DNA of 64,000 nucleotides from Pelomonas sp. CA6 (lineage in GTDB: Bacteria; Pseudomonadota; Gammaproteobacteria; Burkholderiales; Burkholderiaceae_C), in assembly GCF_022549225.1 (NCBI RefSeq), contig NZ_JAKZFD010000005.1, positions 186,001-250,000 of the forward strand. The letters are read 5' to 3'. Position numbers and translations under genes: made by a program. The notes beneath the pieces are model-generated. The model saw nothing but the letters and a program-made list of their open reading frames with translations, was not told the origin of the DNA and made no database searches. Shown piece by piece: positions 26,463-34,593 of the stretch (position 1 is the stretch's first letter; every line of letters starts with the position of its first letter).

Positions 26463-27347
26463 TCAGGTCAACAGCGTCAGGATCAGCACCGCGGCCAGCG
26501 CGAAGCCGATCGTGAACAGGTTGAGCAGCAACAGCAGCCCGGCGCGCAGCAGCGTGCTCCACCAGCGGCGCGCGTAGACCCGCTGCAGCGCCACCAGCGG
26601 GTAGAGCAGGCAGGCCCCGGCGGTCAGCGTGCGCAGCCAGGGCAGCGGGGGCAGGCACAGCAACAGCGCGGCGAACCAGAAGGCATGCAGGTGCAGCGCG
26701 AACACCAGGTGCTCGGTGTAGCGTCGCCCGGTGTCCAGCCACAGCAGCTTGAGCCACAGCGCGAACAGCGGCAGCAGCAGGAACATCGCCGTGGCCCAGT
26801 GCCCGATGAAGCGGTCCTTGCCGTCCTGCACCTCGGCGGCCAGCGCGGCCGGTTCCGCATGGAGGCGGCGCCGCAAGCGCTCGCACATGGGCGCGGGCAG
26901 GTTTTCGCAATAGAAGCGGCCCTGTTCCAGGCCGGCGCGCCAATGCCCCAGCTCAATGAAGTGCAGCTGCTCGCCAGGGTCAATGCGCAGCGCCTTGCCC
27001 TCCTGGCCCCTCAGTTCCAGCCCGCCGGCCAGCTTCAGGATCAGGAAGGCCACCACGCTGACCGTCAGGTACAGGCGCAGCGGCAGCACATAACGCCGGC
27101 GCCGGCCGGCCAGGTATTCCAGGGTCAGCTGGCCCGGCACCAGCAGCCGCGCCAGGCTGCGCCACAGCGCGCCCTCGGTGGACAGGTAGGCGCCGCCGAA
27201 CTGCTGCAGGAACTCCATCAGCGTGGGCGGCCGCAGCCGGCTTTCCTGCCCGCAATGGGCGCAGTAGTTAGGCAGCGGGAGCGGCAGCGGCTGCGCGCAG
27301 TTGGCGCAGCGGGTCTGGGGCGCGGGGGCGGCGTCGGGGGCGTTCAT
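26463..27347 (-). CDS. DUF3667-type membrane protein with N-terminal zinc ribbon
   Basis: A 294-residue inner-membrane protein. The N-terminus has a zinc-ribbon pattern (CANC near residue 14 and CAHC near residue 31), then the LLVPGQLTLEYLAGRRRRYVLPLRLYLTVSVV block characteristic of the family, which holds the first membrane span. After a ~100-residue soluble loop, three to four further hydrophobic segments fill the C-terminal half (MFLLLPLFALWLKLLW, AFWFAALLLCLPPL, LLLLLNLFTIGFALAAVL). Function unknown. It has its own start 53 bp beyond the phasin terminator, so it is probably an independent transcript. Confidence 0.8.
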   Translation of the reverse strand: MNAPDAAPAPQTRCANCAQPLPLPLPNYCAHCGQESRLRPPTLMEFLQQFGGAYLSTEGALWRSLARLLVPGQLTLEYLAGRRRRYVLPLRLYLTVSVVAFLILKLAGGLELRGQEGKALRIDPGEQLHFIELGHWRAGLEQGRFYCENLPAPMCERLRRRLHAEPAALAAEVQDGKDRFIGHWATAMFLLLPLFALWLKLLWLDTGRRYTEHLVFALHLHAFWFAALLLCLPPLPWLRTLTAGACLLYPLVALQRVYARRWWSTLLRAGLLLLLNLFTIGFALAAVLILTLLT

Positions 27348-27400
27348 CGGCGCCGCATCTTAGGGGCGGACCGCCGGCGCCCTGGCGAGGGGAGACCCGG

Positions 27401-27429
27401 AAAAAAAGAGCCCAGCCAAGGGGCTGGGC
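27401..27429 (-). terminator. Intrinsic terminator of the phasin gene
   Basis: Minus-strand stem GCCCAGCC/GGCTGGGC with an AAGG-type 4-nt loop and a T-rich tail TCTTTTTTT (A-tract 27401-27407). It lies 80 bp past the phasin stop. Confidence 0.87.
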
Positions 27430-27509
27430 GCAAGGGTACTTGGGAAGCCAGGCTTCCGTGGGTACCGAGGAGACAATCGGTACGGGCCGCCTTGGGCGGC
27501 CAGCGACGC

Positions 27510-28067
27510 TCAGGCGGCGGTGCGCTTGGCGCTGCGCGCGGCGTTCTGGCTCGCCTTCACGGCGGTGTTGGTCACGGCGTTGAAGTTGGCTTCAGCCACT
27601 TCGGTCGCCTGCTTAGCGGCCTTCTGCAGGCTTTCATAGGCGTTGTTGGCGGCGGCCATCGCGGACTTGACCAGCGCGACGGCGTTCTCGGTGCCCGCCG
27701 GCGCGTTCTTCGCGGCGTTGTCCACCAGCGACGAGGTCTTCTTCTGCGCGTCGGCGATCTGCGATTCGGCCAGCTTGGTGAACTCGGCGCTGGTCGCGGA
27801 GGCGATGTCGTAGATGTGGCGGCTGTAGGCGGCGGCCTTCTCGGCGCTGGGCTGCAGCAGCGAGGCCTGCAGCGACAGCAACTCCTGCGCGTCCTTCACC
27901 GACAGCGCGGCCTGCACGGTCTCGGCGGTTTCGCCCAGCGCGGTCTTGGCGACTTGCAGGTTCAGTTCGATCAGCTTTTCCACGCCTTCAAAGGCCTTGC
28001 TGGTCAGACCGAACAGGGTTTCCACATTGGCCTTGTGGGCGGCGATCAGTTGTTCTGCGGTCAGCAT
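27510..28067 (-). CDS. phaP: Phasin, polyhydroxyalkanoate granule protein
   Basis: A 185-residue amphipathic, Ala-rich helical protein that coats polyhydroxyalkanoate granules and sets their size and number. Start ATG 28067 ([38 protein letters not shown], the classic phasin opening, quoted here as adjoining blocks [17 protein letters not shown] and [14 protein letters not shown]), with RBS GGAGAG 6 bp upstream. [21 protein letters not shown] and the Ala/Lys-rich tail ([16 protein letters not shown]) are also typical. Upstream lie a good sigma70 promoter and two identical TGCTGCA-C-TGCAGCA dyads bracketing it, the pattern expected for repression by PhaR. The cell therefore very likely makes PHB; the synthase genes are outside the window. 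Confidence 0.93.
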   Translation of the reverse strand: MLTAEQLIAAHKANVETLFGLTSKAFEGVEKLIELNLQVAKTALGETAETVQAALSVKDAQELLSLQASLLQPSAEKAAAYSRHIYDIASATSAEFTKLAESQIADAQKKTSSLVDNAAKNAPAGTENAVALVKSAMAAANNAYESLQKAAKQATEVAEANFNAVTNTAVKASQNAARSAKRTAA

Positions 28068-28106
28068 GATGAGACTCTCCAAACGGGTTGATGGGTCGGG
28101 ATCAAT

Positions 28107-28121
28107 TGCTGCACTGCAGCA
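28107..28121. promoter_or_regulatory. PhaR-type operator, promoter-proximal copy
   Basis: Perfect 15-bp palindrome TGCTGCACTGCAGCA just downstream of the phaP -10, over the likely transcription start. It fits the known CTGC-N3/4-GCAG/TGCAGCA preference of PhaR repressors. Identical to the copy 59 bp upstream. Confidence 0.7.
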
Positions 28122-28129
28122 TGAGTCGA

Positions 28130-28157
28130 AGTATAAGGAGGATCCGGGCGATTGCAA
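28130..28157 (-). promoter_or_regulatory. phaP promoter
   Basis: Minus strand: -35 TTGCAA (28152-28157) and -10 TATACT (28130-28135) with a 16-bp spacer. It is one of the best sigma70 matches in the window and lies exactly between the two operators. Confidence 0.7.
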
Positions 28158-28165
28158 GAATTTTT

Positions 28166-28180
28166 TGCTGCACTGCAGCA
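28166..28180. promoter_or_regulatory. PhaR-type operator, upstream copy
   Basis: Second perfect copy of the 15-bp palindrome, starting 9 bp beyond the -35. The remainder of the 303-bp gap (28181-28370) shows nothing beyond the start region of the next gene. Confidence 0.65.
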
Positions 28181-28370
28181 TCAATAGTGGCCGCGCTCTA
28201 GAACCCGGCCTCCTGCTCATTTGCGTCGGGGTTGGCTGCCTGCGCGCCTTGCCTGTCGCCGCCCGCTTCGGTCACGCTGCCGGCGCGTGCAGACTGCCTG
28301 GAGCGGGTGACGGCTTGGTGACGACGGGTGGCCGCGGCGCCGAAATCCGCGATCCGCTATCGTTCCCGCC

Positions 28371-29399
28371 ATGCTCGCCTTCCACTACGACACCCATGCG
28401 CTGGAGTTGCCGCCCGGGCACCGCTTCCCGCAGTCCAAGTACCGCATGCTCAGAGAGCGGGTGATGGCCGCGCCGGGCGCCATCCGCCTGCGCGAAGCGC
28501 CGGCGGCGACGCCCGACGAGCTGGTGTTGGCTCACACGCCGGACTACGTCGACGCGGTGCTGCAAGGCACGCTGAGCGCGGCGGCGCAGCGCGAGATCGG
28601 CTTCCCGTGGACGCCGGCGATGCCGCTGCGCTCTTGCCGTTCGGTGGGCGCCACCCTGGCCGCGGCGCGGGCCGCGCTGGACGAGGGCGTGGCCGCCAGC
28701 CTGGCCGGCGGTACCCACCATGCGCAGGCGGACAAGGGCAGCGGCTTTTGCGTCTTCAACGATGTCGCGGTCGCCGCCCGGCGGATGCAGGCGCAATGGC
28801 ATCGCCTGCGCCCTGCGGGCGCGCCGGCCGGATTGCAGGTGCTGGTGATCGACCTGGACGTGCACCAGGGCAATGGCACGGCGGCGATCTTCCGCGACGA
28901 CCCCAGCGTGTTCACGCTGTCCATCCACGGCGAGAAGAACTTCCCGTTTCGCAAGGAGGCCGGTGACCTGGACGTCGGCCTGCCGGACGCCTGTGGCGAC
29001 GCGGCCTATCTCCGGGCGCTGGACGAGGCGCTGGCCGAGGTCTGGCGCCGGCTGCGCGAGCGGCCGCCCGGGCTGGCCTTCTACCTGGCCGGCGCCGACC
29101 CGCACGAGGGCGACCGCCTGGGCCGGCTGAAGATCAGCGCGCCGGCGCTGGCCGAGCGCGACCGCCGCGTGCTCGCCGCCTTGCGCGAGCGCGGCATCCC
29201 GGTGGCGTTGAGCATGGCGGGCGGCTATGGCGAGGATCTGGCCGTGACCGTCGAGGTGCAGGCGCGGACCCTGGCCCTGGCGGCCGAGTCCTGGGCCTTG
29301 TGGCAGGGGCGGCGCGAGCCGGGCGGTGAAAGCCCGGGGTCGTCTTGCGCCCCAGGCGACAGCCTGCCGTCAGGCCGGCTGGAAGAATCGGCACCATGA
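28371..29399 (+). CDS. Histone deacetylase superfamily (class II-like) amidohydrolase
   Basis: A 342-residue zinc amidohydrolase of the acetoin utilisation/histone deacetylase superfamily; bacterial members remove acetyl groups from polyamines, lysines or small molecules. Seen: LPPGHRFPQSKYRMLRERV at the N-terminus, GGTHHAQADKGSGFCVFNDVAVAA (general-base His pair), the zinc ligands in VIDLDVHQGNGTA (Asp and His), LAGADPHEGDRLGRLKIS (second Asp ligand) and MAGGYG (catalytic Tyr). It is complete at the active site. It overlaps the thioesterase gene by 4 bp, which in turn overlaps a nitroreductase gene, so all three are likely translated together. Confidence 0.9.
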   Translation: MLAFHYDTHALELPPGHRFPQSKYRMLRERVMAAPGAIRLREAPAATPDELVLAHTPDYVDAVLQGTLSAAAQREIGFPWTPAMPLRSCRSVGATLAAARAALDEGVAASLAGGTHHAQADKGSGFCVFNDVAVAARRMQAQWHRLRPAGAPAGLQVLVIDLDVHQGNGTAAIFRDDPSVFTLSIHGEKNFPFRKEAGDLDVGLPDACGDAAYLRALDEALAEVWRRLRERPPGLAFYLAGADPHEGDRLGRLKISAPALAERDRRVLAALRERGIPVALSMAGGYGEDLAVTVEVQARTLALAAESWALWQGRREPGGESPGSSCAPGDSLPSGRLEESAP

Positions 29400-29857
29400 G
29401 CGACAAGCCGATGCCTCCCGCCCGCCCCGCGCCCGAGCCGCGCAGCGCCTTCGCCCGCTTCGTGCCGGTGCCCACGCGCTGGATGGACAACGACCTCTAC
29501 GGCCATCTGAACAATGTCGTCTACTACAGCCTGTTCGATACCGCCGTGAACCGCTACCTGATCGAACAAGGCGCGCTGGACATCCATGCCGGCGCGGTGA
29601 TCGGGCTGGTGGTGGAAACGCACTGCAACTTCTTCGCGTCGCTGGCCTTCCCGCAGGCCGTGGAGGCCGGGTTGCGCGTGGCGCAACGCGGGCGCTCCAG
29701 CGTGCGCTACGAGATCGGCCTCTTTGCCGAGGGTGAGCCGCTGTGCGCCGCGCGCGGCCATTTCGTCCATGTCTATGTCGAACGGGACAGCCGCCGCCCC
29801 GTGGCGCAGCTGCCCCAGCCCTTTCTGAACGCCTTGCAAGCCCTGGAGATGTCATGA
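29396..29857 (+). CDS. Hotdog-fold acyl-CoA thioesterase
   Basis: A 153-residue single-hotdog 4-hydroxybenzoyl-CoA-type thioesterase predicted to hydrolyse acyl-CoA in the cytoplasm. After a Pro-rich 20-residue lead, the diagnostic segment RWMDNDLYGHLNNVVYYSLFDTAVNRYL carries the catalytic Asp and the conserved His-Leu-Asn-Asn (given here by its parts WMDNDLYGHLNN and VVYYSLFDTAVN). AVIGLVVETHCNFFASLAFP and GRSSVRYEIGLF follow, the helix and strand of the fold. ATG 29396 overlaps the upstream stop (ATGA), and its own stop overlaps the nitroreductase start. Substrate chain length unknown. Confidence 0.9.
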   Translation: MSDKPMPPARPAPEPRSAFARFVPVPTRWMDNDLYGHLNNVVYYSLFDTAVNRYLIEQGALDIHAGAVIGLVVETHCNFFASLAFPQAVEAGLRVAQRGRSSVRYEIGLFAEGEPLCAARGHFVHVYVERDSRRPVAQLPQPFLNALQALEMS

Positions 29858-30576
29858 GCCTGCCCGACCCCTTTGTGCCGCCCACCGACGCGCAGCGCGC
29901 CGCGGTGGATGCCGCGATCGAAACCCGCCATTCGATGCGCGCCTACCTGCCGCAGTCGGTGCCGCAGCAGATGGTGGAGGACATCCTGCGCGTCGCGTCG
30001 CGCGCGCCCTCGGGCACCAACACCCAGCCCTGGCAGGTGCATGTGCTGACCGGTGCCGCCAAGGACCGGCTGGCCGCGCGCATCCAGGCGGCCTACGACG
30101 ATCCCGAGGAACTGGCCACCCACCAGGAGGAGTACGCCTACTACCCGCGCGAATGGGTCTCGCCCTACATCGACCGCCGCCGCAAGGTGGGCTGGGACCT
30201 CTATGGCCTGCTCGGCATCGCCAAGGGCGACAAGCTGCGCATGCACGAGCAGCACGGGCGCAACTACAGCTTCTTCGACGCGCCGGTGGGGATGATGTTC
30301 ACCATCGACCGCGTGATGCAGCAGGGCAGCTGGCTGGACTACGGCATGTTTGTCCAGAACGTGATGATCGCTGCGCGCGCGCGCGGCCTGCATACCTGCC
30401 CGCAGGCCGCGTTCACGCAGTTCCACCGCCTGATCGCCGACGAGCTGAAGCTCTCGCCCGAACAGATGGTGGTCTGCGGGCTGTCGCTGGGCTATGCGGA
30501 TCCGGCCGCGCCGGAAAACCAGCTCGTCACCGAGCGCGAGCCGGTGGCTTCGTTCGCGCGCTTCCTGACCGACTGA
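29854..30576 (+). CDS. Nitroreductase family flavoenzyme
   Basis: A 240-residue FMN-dependent NAD(P)H oxidoreductase. Signatures: TRHSMRAYLPQSVPQQMVEDIL with the FMN-phosphate Arg-x-Ser, ASRAPSGTNTQPWQVHV (FMN contacts), DYGMFVQNVMIAARARGLHTCPQ (dimer and flavin helix) and LSLGYADPAAPENQLVTERE near the C-terminus. A longer than usual lid (about residues 80-140, YYPREWVSPYIDRRRKVGWDLYG) suggests a bulky substrate pocket. Third gene of the overlapping HDAC-thioesterase-nitroreductase group. Confidence 0.9.
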   Translation: MSLPDPFVPPTDAQRAAVDAAIETRHSMRAYLPQSVPQQMVEDILRVASRAPSGTNTQPWQVHVLTGAAKDRLAARIQAAYDDPEELATHQEEYAYYPREWVSPYIDRRRKVGWDLYGLLGIAKGDKLRMHEQHGRNYSFFDAPVGMMFTIDRVMQQGSWLDYGMFVQNVMIAARARGLHTCPQAAFTQFHRLIADELKLSPEQMVVCGLSLGYADPAAPENQLVTEREPVASFARFLTD

Positions 30577-30591
30577 CGCGCCTCCCCGGGG

Positions 30592-30652
30592 GCCTGGGGT
30601 TTGCCCCAGGCTTCAGGCGGAATTCAGCGGATGCCGCCGCTTTGGCGGCATC
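30592..30652 (+). other. Two hairpins between the nitroreductase and antiporter genes
   Basis: GCCTGGGG-TTTG-CCCCAGGC (30592-30611) follows the nitroreductase stop and resembles a terminator stem without a T-run. GATGCCGCC-GCTTT-GGCGGCATC (30630-30652) ends only 10 nt before the antiporter ATG 30663 and would occupy its ribosome binding region, where no Shine-Dalgarno is visible. Confidence 0.5.
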
Positions 30653-30662
30653 ATGCGGCGCC

Positions 30663-32009
30663 ATGCAAGCCCATTCGCTCGACACCCTGCATGCGCTGTG
30701 GGGGCTGCCCTTCGCCGGCATGCTGCTTTCCATCGCGCTGATGCCGCTGCTGCTGCCGCGCCTGTGGCATCACCACTACGGCAAGATCTCGCTCAGCTGG
30801 GCGGCGCTGGTGCTGCTGCCGCTGGCCGCCACTCACGGGCCGGGCATGGCCGGCGGGCTGGTGCTGCACATGCTGGTGGGCGAATACCTGCCCTTCATCG
30901 TGCTGCTGACGGCCTTGTTCACGACCGCAGGCGGCATCTATGTGCGCGGCAACCTGCACGGCAGCCCGGCGCTGAACACCGGGCTGATGGCGCTGGGCGC
31001 GGTGCTGGCGAGTCTGATGGGCACGACGGGCGCCTCCATGCTGCTGGTGCGTCCGCTGATCCGCGCCAATGACAACCGCCGCCATTGCGCGCATGTGTTC
31101 GTCTTCTTCATCTTCATCGTCAGCAATGCCGGCGGCTCGCTGACGCCGCTGGGCGATCCGCCGCTGTTCCTGGGCTTTCTGCAGGGCGTGCATTTCGGCT
31201 GGACCCTGTCGCACCTGCTGCCCGAGACGGCCTTCCTAGTCGGCAGCCTGCTGGCGATCTTCTATGGGCTTGACCGCTACTGGTATGCCAAGGAGGGCGT
31301 GCTGCCGCGCGATCCGACGCCGGACGACCACCGCTTCGGCATCGTCGGCGCCGTCAATCTGCTGCCGCTGGCGCTGATCGTCGGGCTGGTGCTGATGAGC
31401 GGGCTGTGGAAGCCCGGCGTGGTCGTGCCACTGCTGGGCGTGGACGTGGCGCTGCCGGCGCTGCTGCGCGACCTGGGCCTGGTCGCGGTGACCGGGCTGT
31501 CGCTGGCGATCACGCCGCGCCGGGTGCGCGAGGCCAACCAGTTCTCCTGGGCACCCATGCAGGAAGTGGCCAAGCTTTTCATTGGCATCTTCGTCACCAT
31601 GCTGCCGGTGCTGGCCATGCTCAAGGCCGGCGAGGCGGGAGCCTTCGGGGCCGTCGCGCGCGCGGTGAGCGGCGCGGACGGCGCGCCGCGGCCCTGGGCC
31701 TATTTCTGGCTCAGCGGGCTGCTGTCGTCCTTCCTGGACAATGCGCCCACCTACCTGGTCTTCTTCAACCTGGCCGGCGGCGACGCCGCCACGCTGATGG
31801 GGTCGGGCGCGGCGGTGCTGGCCGCGATCTCGGCCGGCTCGGTCTTCATGGGCGCGAACAGCTACATCGGCAACGCGCCCAACTTCATGGTCAAGGCCAT
31901 CGTCGAGGACCGCGGGCTGCGCATGCCCAGCTTCTTCGGCTACATGGCCTGGTCGGGCGCGGTGCTGATCCCGCTGTTCCTGCTGATGACCTGGCTCTTC
32001 TTTGTTTGA
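30663..32009 (+). CDS. Sodium:proton antiporter, ion transporter superfamily
   Basis: A 448-residue inner-membrane protein with about 12 hydrophobic segments, of the NhaD/citrate-transporter-like superfamily. The paired discontinuous-helix motifs are visible: SNAGGSLTPLGDPPLFLGFL in the first half and SSFLDNAPTYLVFFNLAGG with MGANSYIGNAPNFMVKAI in the second. Na+/H+ exchange is inferred from family naming only. It is only distantly like the SLC13-like permease at 5233. The start codon is ATG 30663; the long frame upstream overlaps the nitroreductase gene and is rejected. It is 27 bp ahead of the 2-hydroxyacid dehydrogenase gene. Confidence 0.85.
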   Translation: MQAHSLDTLHALWGLPFAGMLLSIALMPLLLPRLWHHHYGKISLSWAALVLLPLAATHGPGMAGGLVLHMLVGEYLPFIVLLTALFTTAGGIYVRGNLHGSPALNTGLMALGAVLASLMGTTGASMLLVRPLIRANDNRRHCAHVFVFFIFIVSNAGGSLTPLGDPPLFLGFLQGVHFGWTLSHLLPETAFLVGSLLAIFYGLDRYWYAKEGVLPRDPTPDDHRFGIVGAVNLLPLALIVGLVLMSGLWKPGVVVPLLGVDVALPALLRDLGLVAVTGLSLAITPRRVREANQFSWAPMQEVAKLFIGIFVTMLPVLAMLKAGEAGAFGAVARAVSGADGAPRPWAYFWLSGLLSSFLDNAPTYLVFFNLAGGDAATLMGSGAAVLAAISAGSVFMGANSYIGNAPNFMVKAIVEDRGLRMPSFFGYMAWSGAVLIPLFLLMTWLFFV

Positions 32010-32036
32010 ACCGGCGCGGCCGCGCCGCACGACACC

Positions 32037-33038
32037 ATGAAGCCTTCGCTGCTGATCGCCCGCAAGATCTTCCCCGAGACCGTCGAGCGCCTGCGCGCGC
32101 ACTTCGCGCTGGACTGGCACGACGACGATGTTCCGCTGGCACCCGCCGCGCTGGCGCAGCGGCTGCAGGGCAAGCAGGGGCTGTTCGCGTCCGGCACCGA
32201 GCGCATCGATGCCGCGCTGCTGGACCAGTGCCCCGAGCTGCGCGCCGTCTGCCTGATGACGGTGGGCTACAACAACGTGGATGTGGACGCCTGCAGCGCG
32301 CGCGGCGTGCTGGTGAGCAACGCGCCGGATGTGCTGACCGAGACCACCGCGGACTTCGGCTTCGCGCTGATGATGGCGGCGGCGCGGCGCATCACCGAGA
32401 GCGAGCATTTCCTGCGCGCGGGCCGCTGGCGCGACTGGCGCGTGGACCTGTTCGCCGGCGCCGAGGTGCATGGGCGCACGCTCGCGGTATTGGGCATGGG
32501 GCGCATCGGCCAGGCCATCGCGCGGCGCGGCCACCATGGCTTCGGCATGCCGGTGGTCTATCACAACCGCAGCCGGCTCAGCGCCGCGCAGGAGGCCGAA
32601 CTGGGCGCGCGCTGGCTGCCCAAGGACGAGCTGCTGCGCGCGGCCGACCATCTCGTCATCGTCACGCCCTACACGCCGCAGACCCATCATCTGGTGGCCG
32701 ACGCGGAGCTGGCGCTGATGAAGCCCACGGCGACGCTGACCAACATCGCGCGCGGCGGCGTGGTGGACGATGCCGCGCTGGCGCGCGCGCTGCGCGAGGG
32801 ACGGCTGGCCGCGGCGGGGCTGGACGTGTTCGAGGGCGAGCCCACGGTGCACCCCGAGCTGCTGGCCTGCACCAACGTCGTGCTCACGCCGCACATCGCC
32901 AGCGCCACCGTGCCCACCCGGCGCGCGATGTGCGAGCTGGCGGCCGACAACCTGATCGCCGCGCTGATCGACGGGCGCGAGCCGCCCACGCTGCTGAACC
33001 CGGCCGCCTGGGCGACAAGCCGCGCCGCGGCACGCTGA
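32037..33038 (+). CDS. D-isomer 2-hydroxyacid dehydrogenase (GhrB/glyoxylate reductase-like)
   Basis: A 333-residue NAD(P)-dependent dehydrogenase of the glyoxylate/hydroxypyruvate reductase branch. Catalytic residues are in place: Arg239 in NIARGGVVDD, the Glu in VFEGEP (about 266-268) and His286 in LTPHIASAT. The nucleotide-binding loop is VLGMGRIGQAIARRG with Arg-containing YHNRSRLS after it, suggesting NADPH preference. VGYNNVDVDACSARG is the substrate-binding loop. It likely reduces glyoxylate or hydroxypyruvate in the cytoplasm. Spaced 13 bp from rmuC, though rmuC has its own candidate -10. Confidence 0.9.
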   Translation: MKPSLLIARKIFPETVERLRAHFALDWHDDDVPLAPAALAQRLQGKQGLFASGTERIDAALLDQCPELRAVCLMTVGYNNVDVDACSARGVLVSNAPDVLTETTADFGFALMMAAARRITESEHFLRAGRWRDWRVDLFAGAEVHGRTLAVLGMGRIGQAIARRGHHGFGMPVVYHNRSRLSAAQEAELGARWLPKDELLRAADHLVIVTPYTPQTHHLVADAELALMKPTATLTNIARGGVVDDAALARALREGRLAAAGLDVFEGEPTVHPELLACTNVVLTPHIASATVPTRRAMCELAADNLIAALIDGREPPTLLNPAAWATSRAAAR

Positions 33039-33044
33039 GACAAT
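33039..33044 (+). promoter_or_regulatory. -10-like hexamer for leaderless rmuC
   Basis: GACAAT ends 7 bp before ATG 33052, placing the transcription start at or one base from the start codon. No Shine-Dalgarno precedes the ATG. Confidence 0.4.
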
Positions 33045-33051
33045 CGGGGCC

Positions 33052-34593
33052 ATGAGCCCTGTTGAACTGATGAGCCTGGGCGCGCTGGCGCTCCTCGTGC
33101 CGGTAGCGCTGTGGATCGCGCTGCGTCTGGGCGGCCTGGAGCGCCGCATCGCCGAATCGCAGGCCGCCGTGCCGACGCTGGAACGGCTGGAGCGCCTGGA
33201 GCGCGAGCTGCGCGATGAGCTGTCGCGCACGCTGGCGGCCACGCGCCAGGAGCTGTCGCAGCAGATGAGCCAGCAGTCGGCCCAGCTGCAGCAGACGCTG
33301 ATCGCGCAGAACGGCGATGCGCTGCGCACGCAGAACGAGCAGATCGACGCGCTGCGCGTTCAGGTGGGCCAGCTGCAGCAAGGCCTGGGGCAGGGCCTGC
33401 AGCAGACCACGCAGGGGCTCACCCAGTCGCTCGCCCAGCAGGCCCTGGCCGCGCGCGAGGCGCAGGACGGCGCGTCCGCCCGCCTGGGCACGCTGCTGAC
33501 CGAACAGCTGCAGCTGCTGTCGCAGCGCAACGAGGCCGGGCTGGCCGAAACCCGTCGCAGCGTGGAGCAGCGGCTGGCGCAGGTGCAGACCCAGGTGGAC
33601 CAGCGCCTGGTCGCGATCCAGCAGGACAACGAGAAGAAGCTGGAGCAGATGCGCGCCACCGTGGACGAAAAGCTGCACGCCACGCTGGAGCAGCGCCTGG
33701 GCGAGAGCTTCAAGCAGGTCGCCGAACGCCTGGAGCAGGTGCACAAGGGCCTGGGCGAGATGCAGGGGCTGGCGCGCGACGTCGGCTCGCTGAACCGCGT
33801 GCTGACCAATGTGAAGACGCGTGGCATCTTCGGCGAGGTGCAGCTGGCCGCGCTGCTGGAGCAGGTATTCACGCCCGAGCAGTACGCCTCCAACGTTGCC
33901 ACCGTGCCCGGATCGGCCGAGCGGGTGGAATTCGCGATCGCGCTGCCCGGCCCCAAGGGGCGCGACGACGCCAGCCATGCGCCGCTGTGGCTGCCCATCG
34001 ACGCCAAATTCCCGCGCGAGGACTACGAACGCCTGCTCGAGGCGCAGGAGCGCGGCGACCCCGCCGCGGCCGAGACCGCCGCGAAGGCCATCGAGACCCG
34101 GCTGCGGCTGGAGGCACGCAGCATCCGCGACAAATACGTGGCCCCGCCGCACACCACCGACTTCGGCATCCTTTTCGTGCCCACCGAGGGCCTCTATGCC
34201 GAGGCGCTGCGCCGCCCCGGCCTGGTGGAATCGCTGCAGCGCGAGCACAAGGTCATGCTCGCCGGCCCGACCACGCTGCTGGCGACGCTGAATTCGCTGC
34301 AGATGGGCTTTCGCACGCTGGCGCTGGAGAAGCGCTCGGCCGAGGTCTGGGAGGTGCTCTCCGCGGTCAAGACCGAGTTCGGCAAGTTCGGCGAGGTGCT
34401 GGCCAAGACCAAGAAGAAGCTGGACGAGGCCAGCAACGTCATCGAGCAGGCCGAGACCCGCACGCGCCAGATGTCGCGCAAGCTCAAGACCGTCGAGGCA
34501 CTGCCCGACGAGCAGTCTCAGCGCCTGCTGGGATTGGGTGAGAAAGCGGAGGCCGGCCGCGCCGACGCCGACGCGGGAGCCGAGCTCGAATGA
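33052..34593 (+). CDS. rmuC: DNA recombination protein RmuC
   Basis: A 513-residue protein that limits inversion-type recombination and acts as a putative nuclease-related factor. An N-terminal membrane segment (LGALALLVPVALWIALRLG) is followed by a long Gln/Leu-rich coiled coil (about 30-230, many LQQ/TLQ heptads) and the RmuC domain (about 240-490) with LNRVLTNVKTRGIFGEVQLAALLEQ, WLPIDAKFPREDYERLL, PPHTTDFGILFVPTEGLYAEAL and LLATLNSLQMGFRTLALEKR. A short charged tail follows. It overlaps the MFS gene by 4 bp. Confidence 0.94.
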   Translation: MSPVELMSLGALALLVPVALWIALRLGGLERRIAESQAAVPTLERLERLERELRDELSRTLAATRQELSQQMSQQSAQLQQTLIAQNGDALRTQNEQIDALRVQVGQLQQGLGQGLQQTTQGLTQSLAQQALAAREAQDGASARLGTLLTEQLQLLSQRNEAGLAETRRSVEQRLAQVQTQVDQRLVAIQQDNEKKLEQMRATVDEKLHATLEQRLGESFKQVAERLEQVHKGLGEMQGLARDVGSLNRVLTNVKTRGIFGEVQLAALLEQVFTPEQYASNVATVPGSAERVEFAIALPGPKGRDDASHAPLWLPIDAKFPREDYERLLEAQERGDPAAAETAAKAIETRLRLEARSIRDKYVAPPHTTDFGILFVPTEGLYAEALRRPGLVESLQREHKVMLAGPTTLLATLNSLQMGFRTLALEKRSAEVWEVLSAVKTEFGKFGEVLAKTKKKLDEASNVIEQAETRTRQMSRKLKTVEALPDEQSQRLLGLGEKAEAGRADADAGAELE

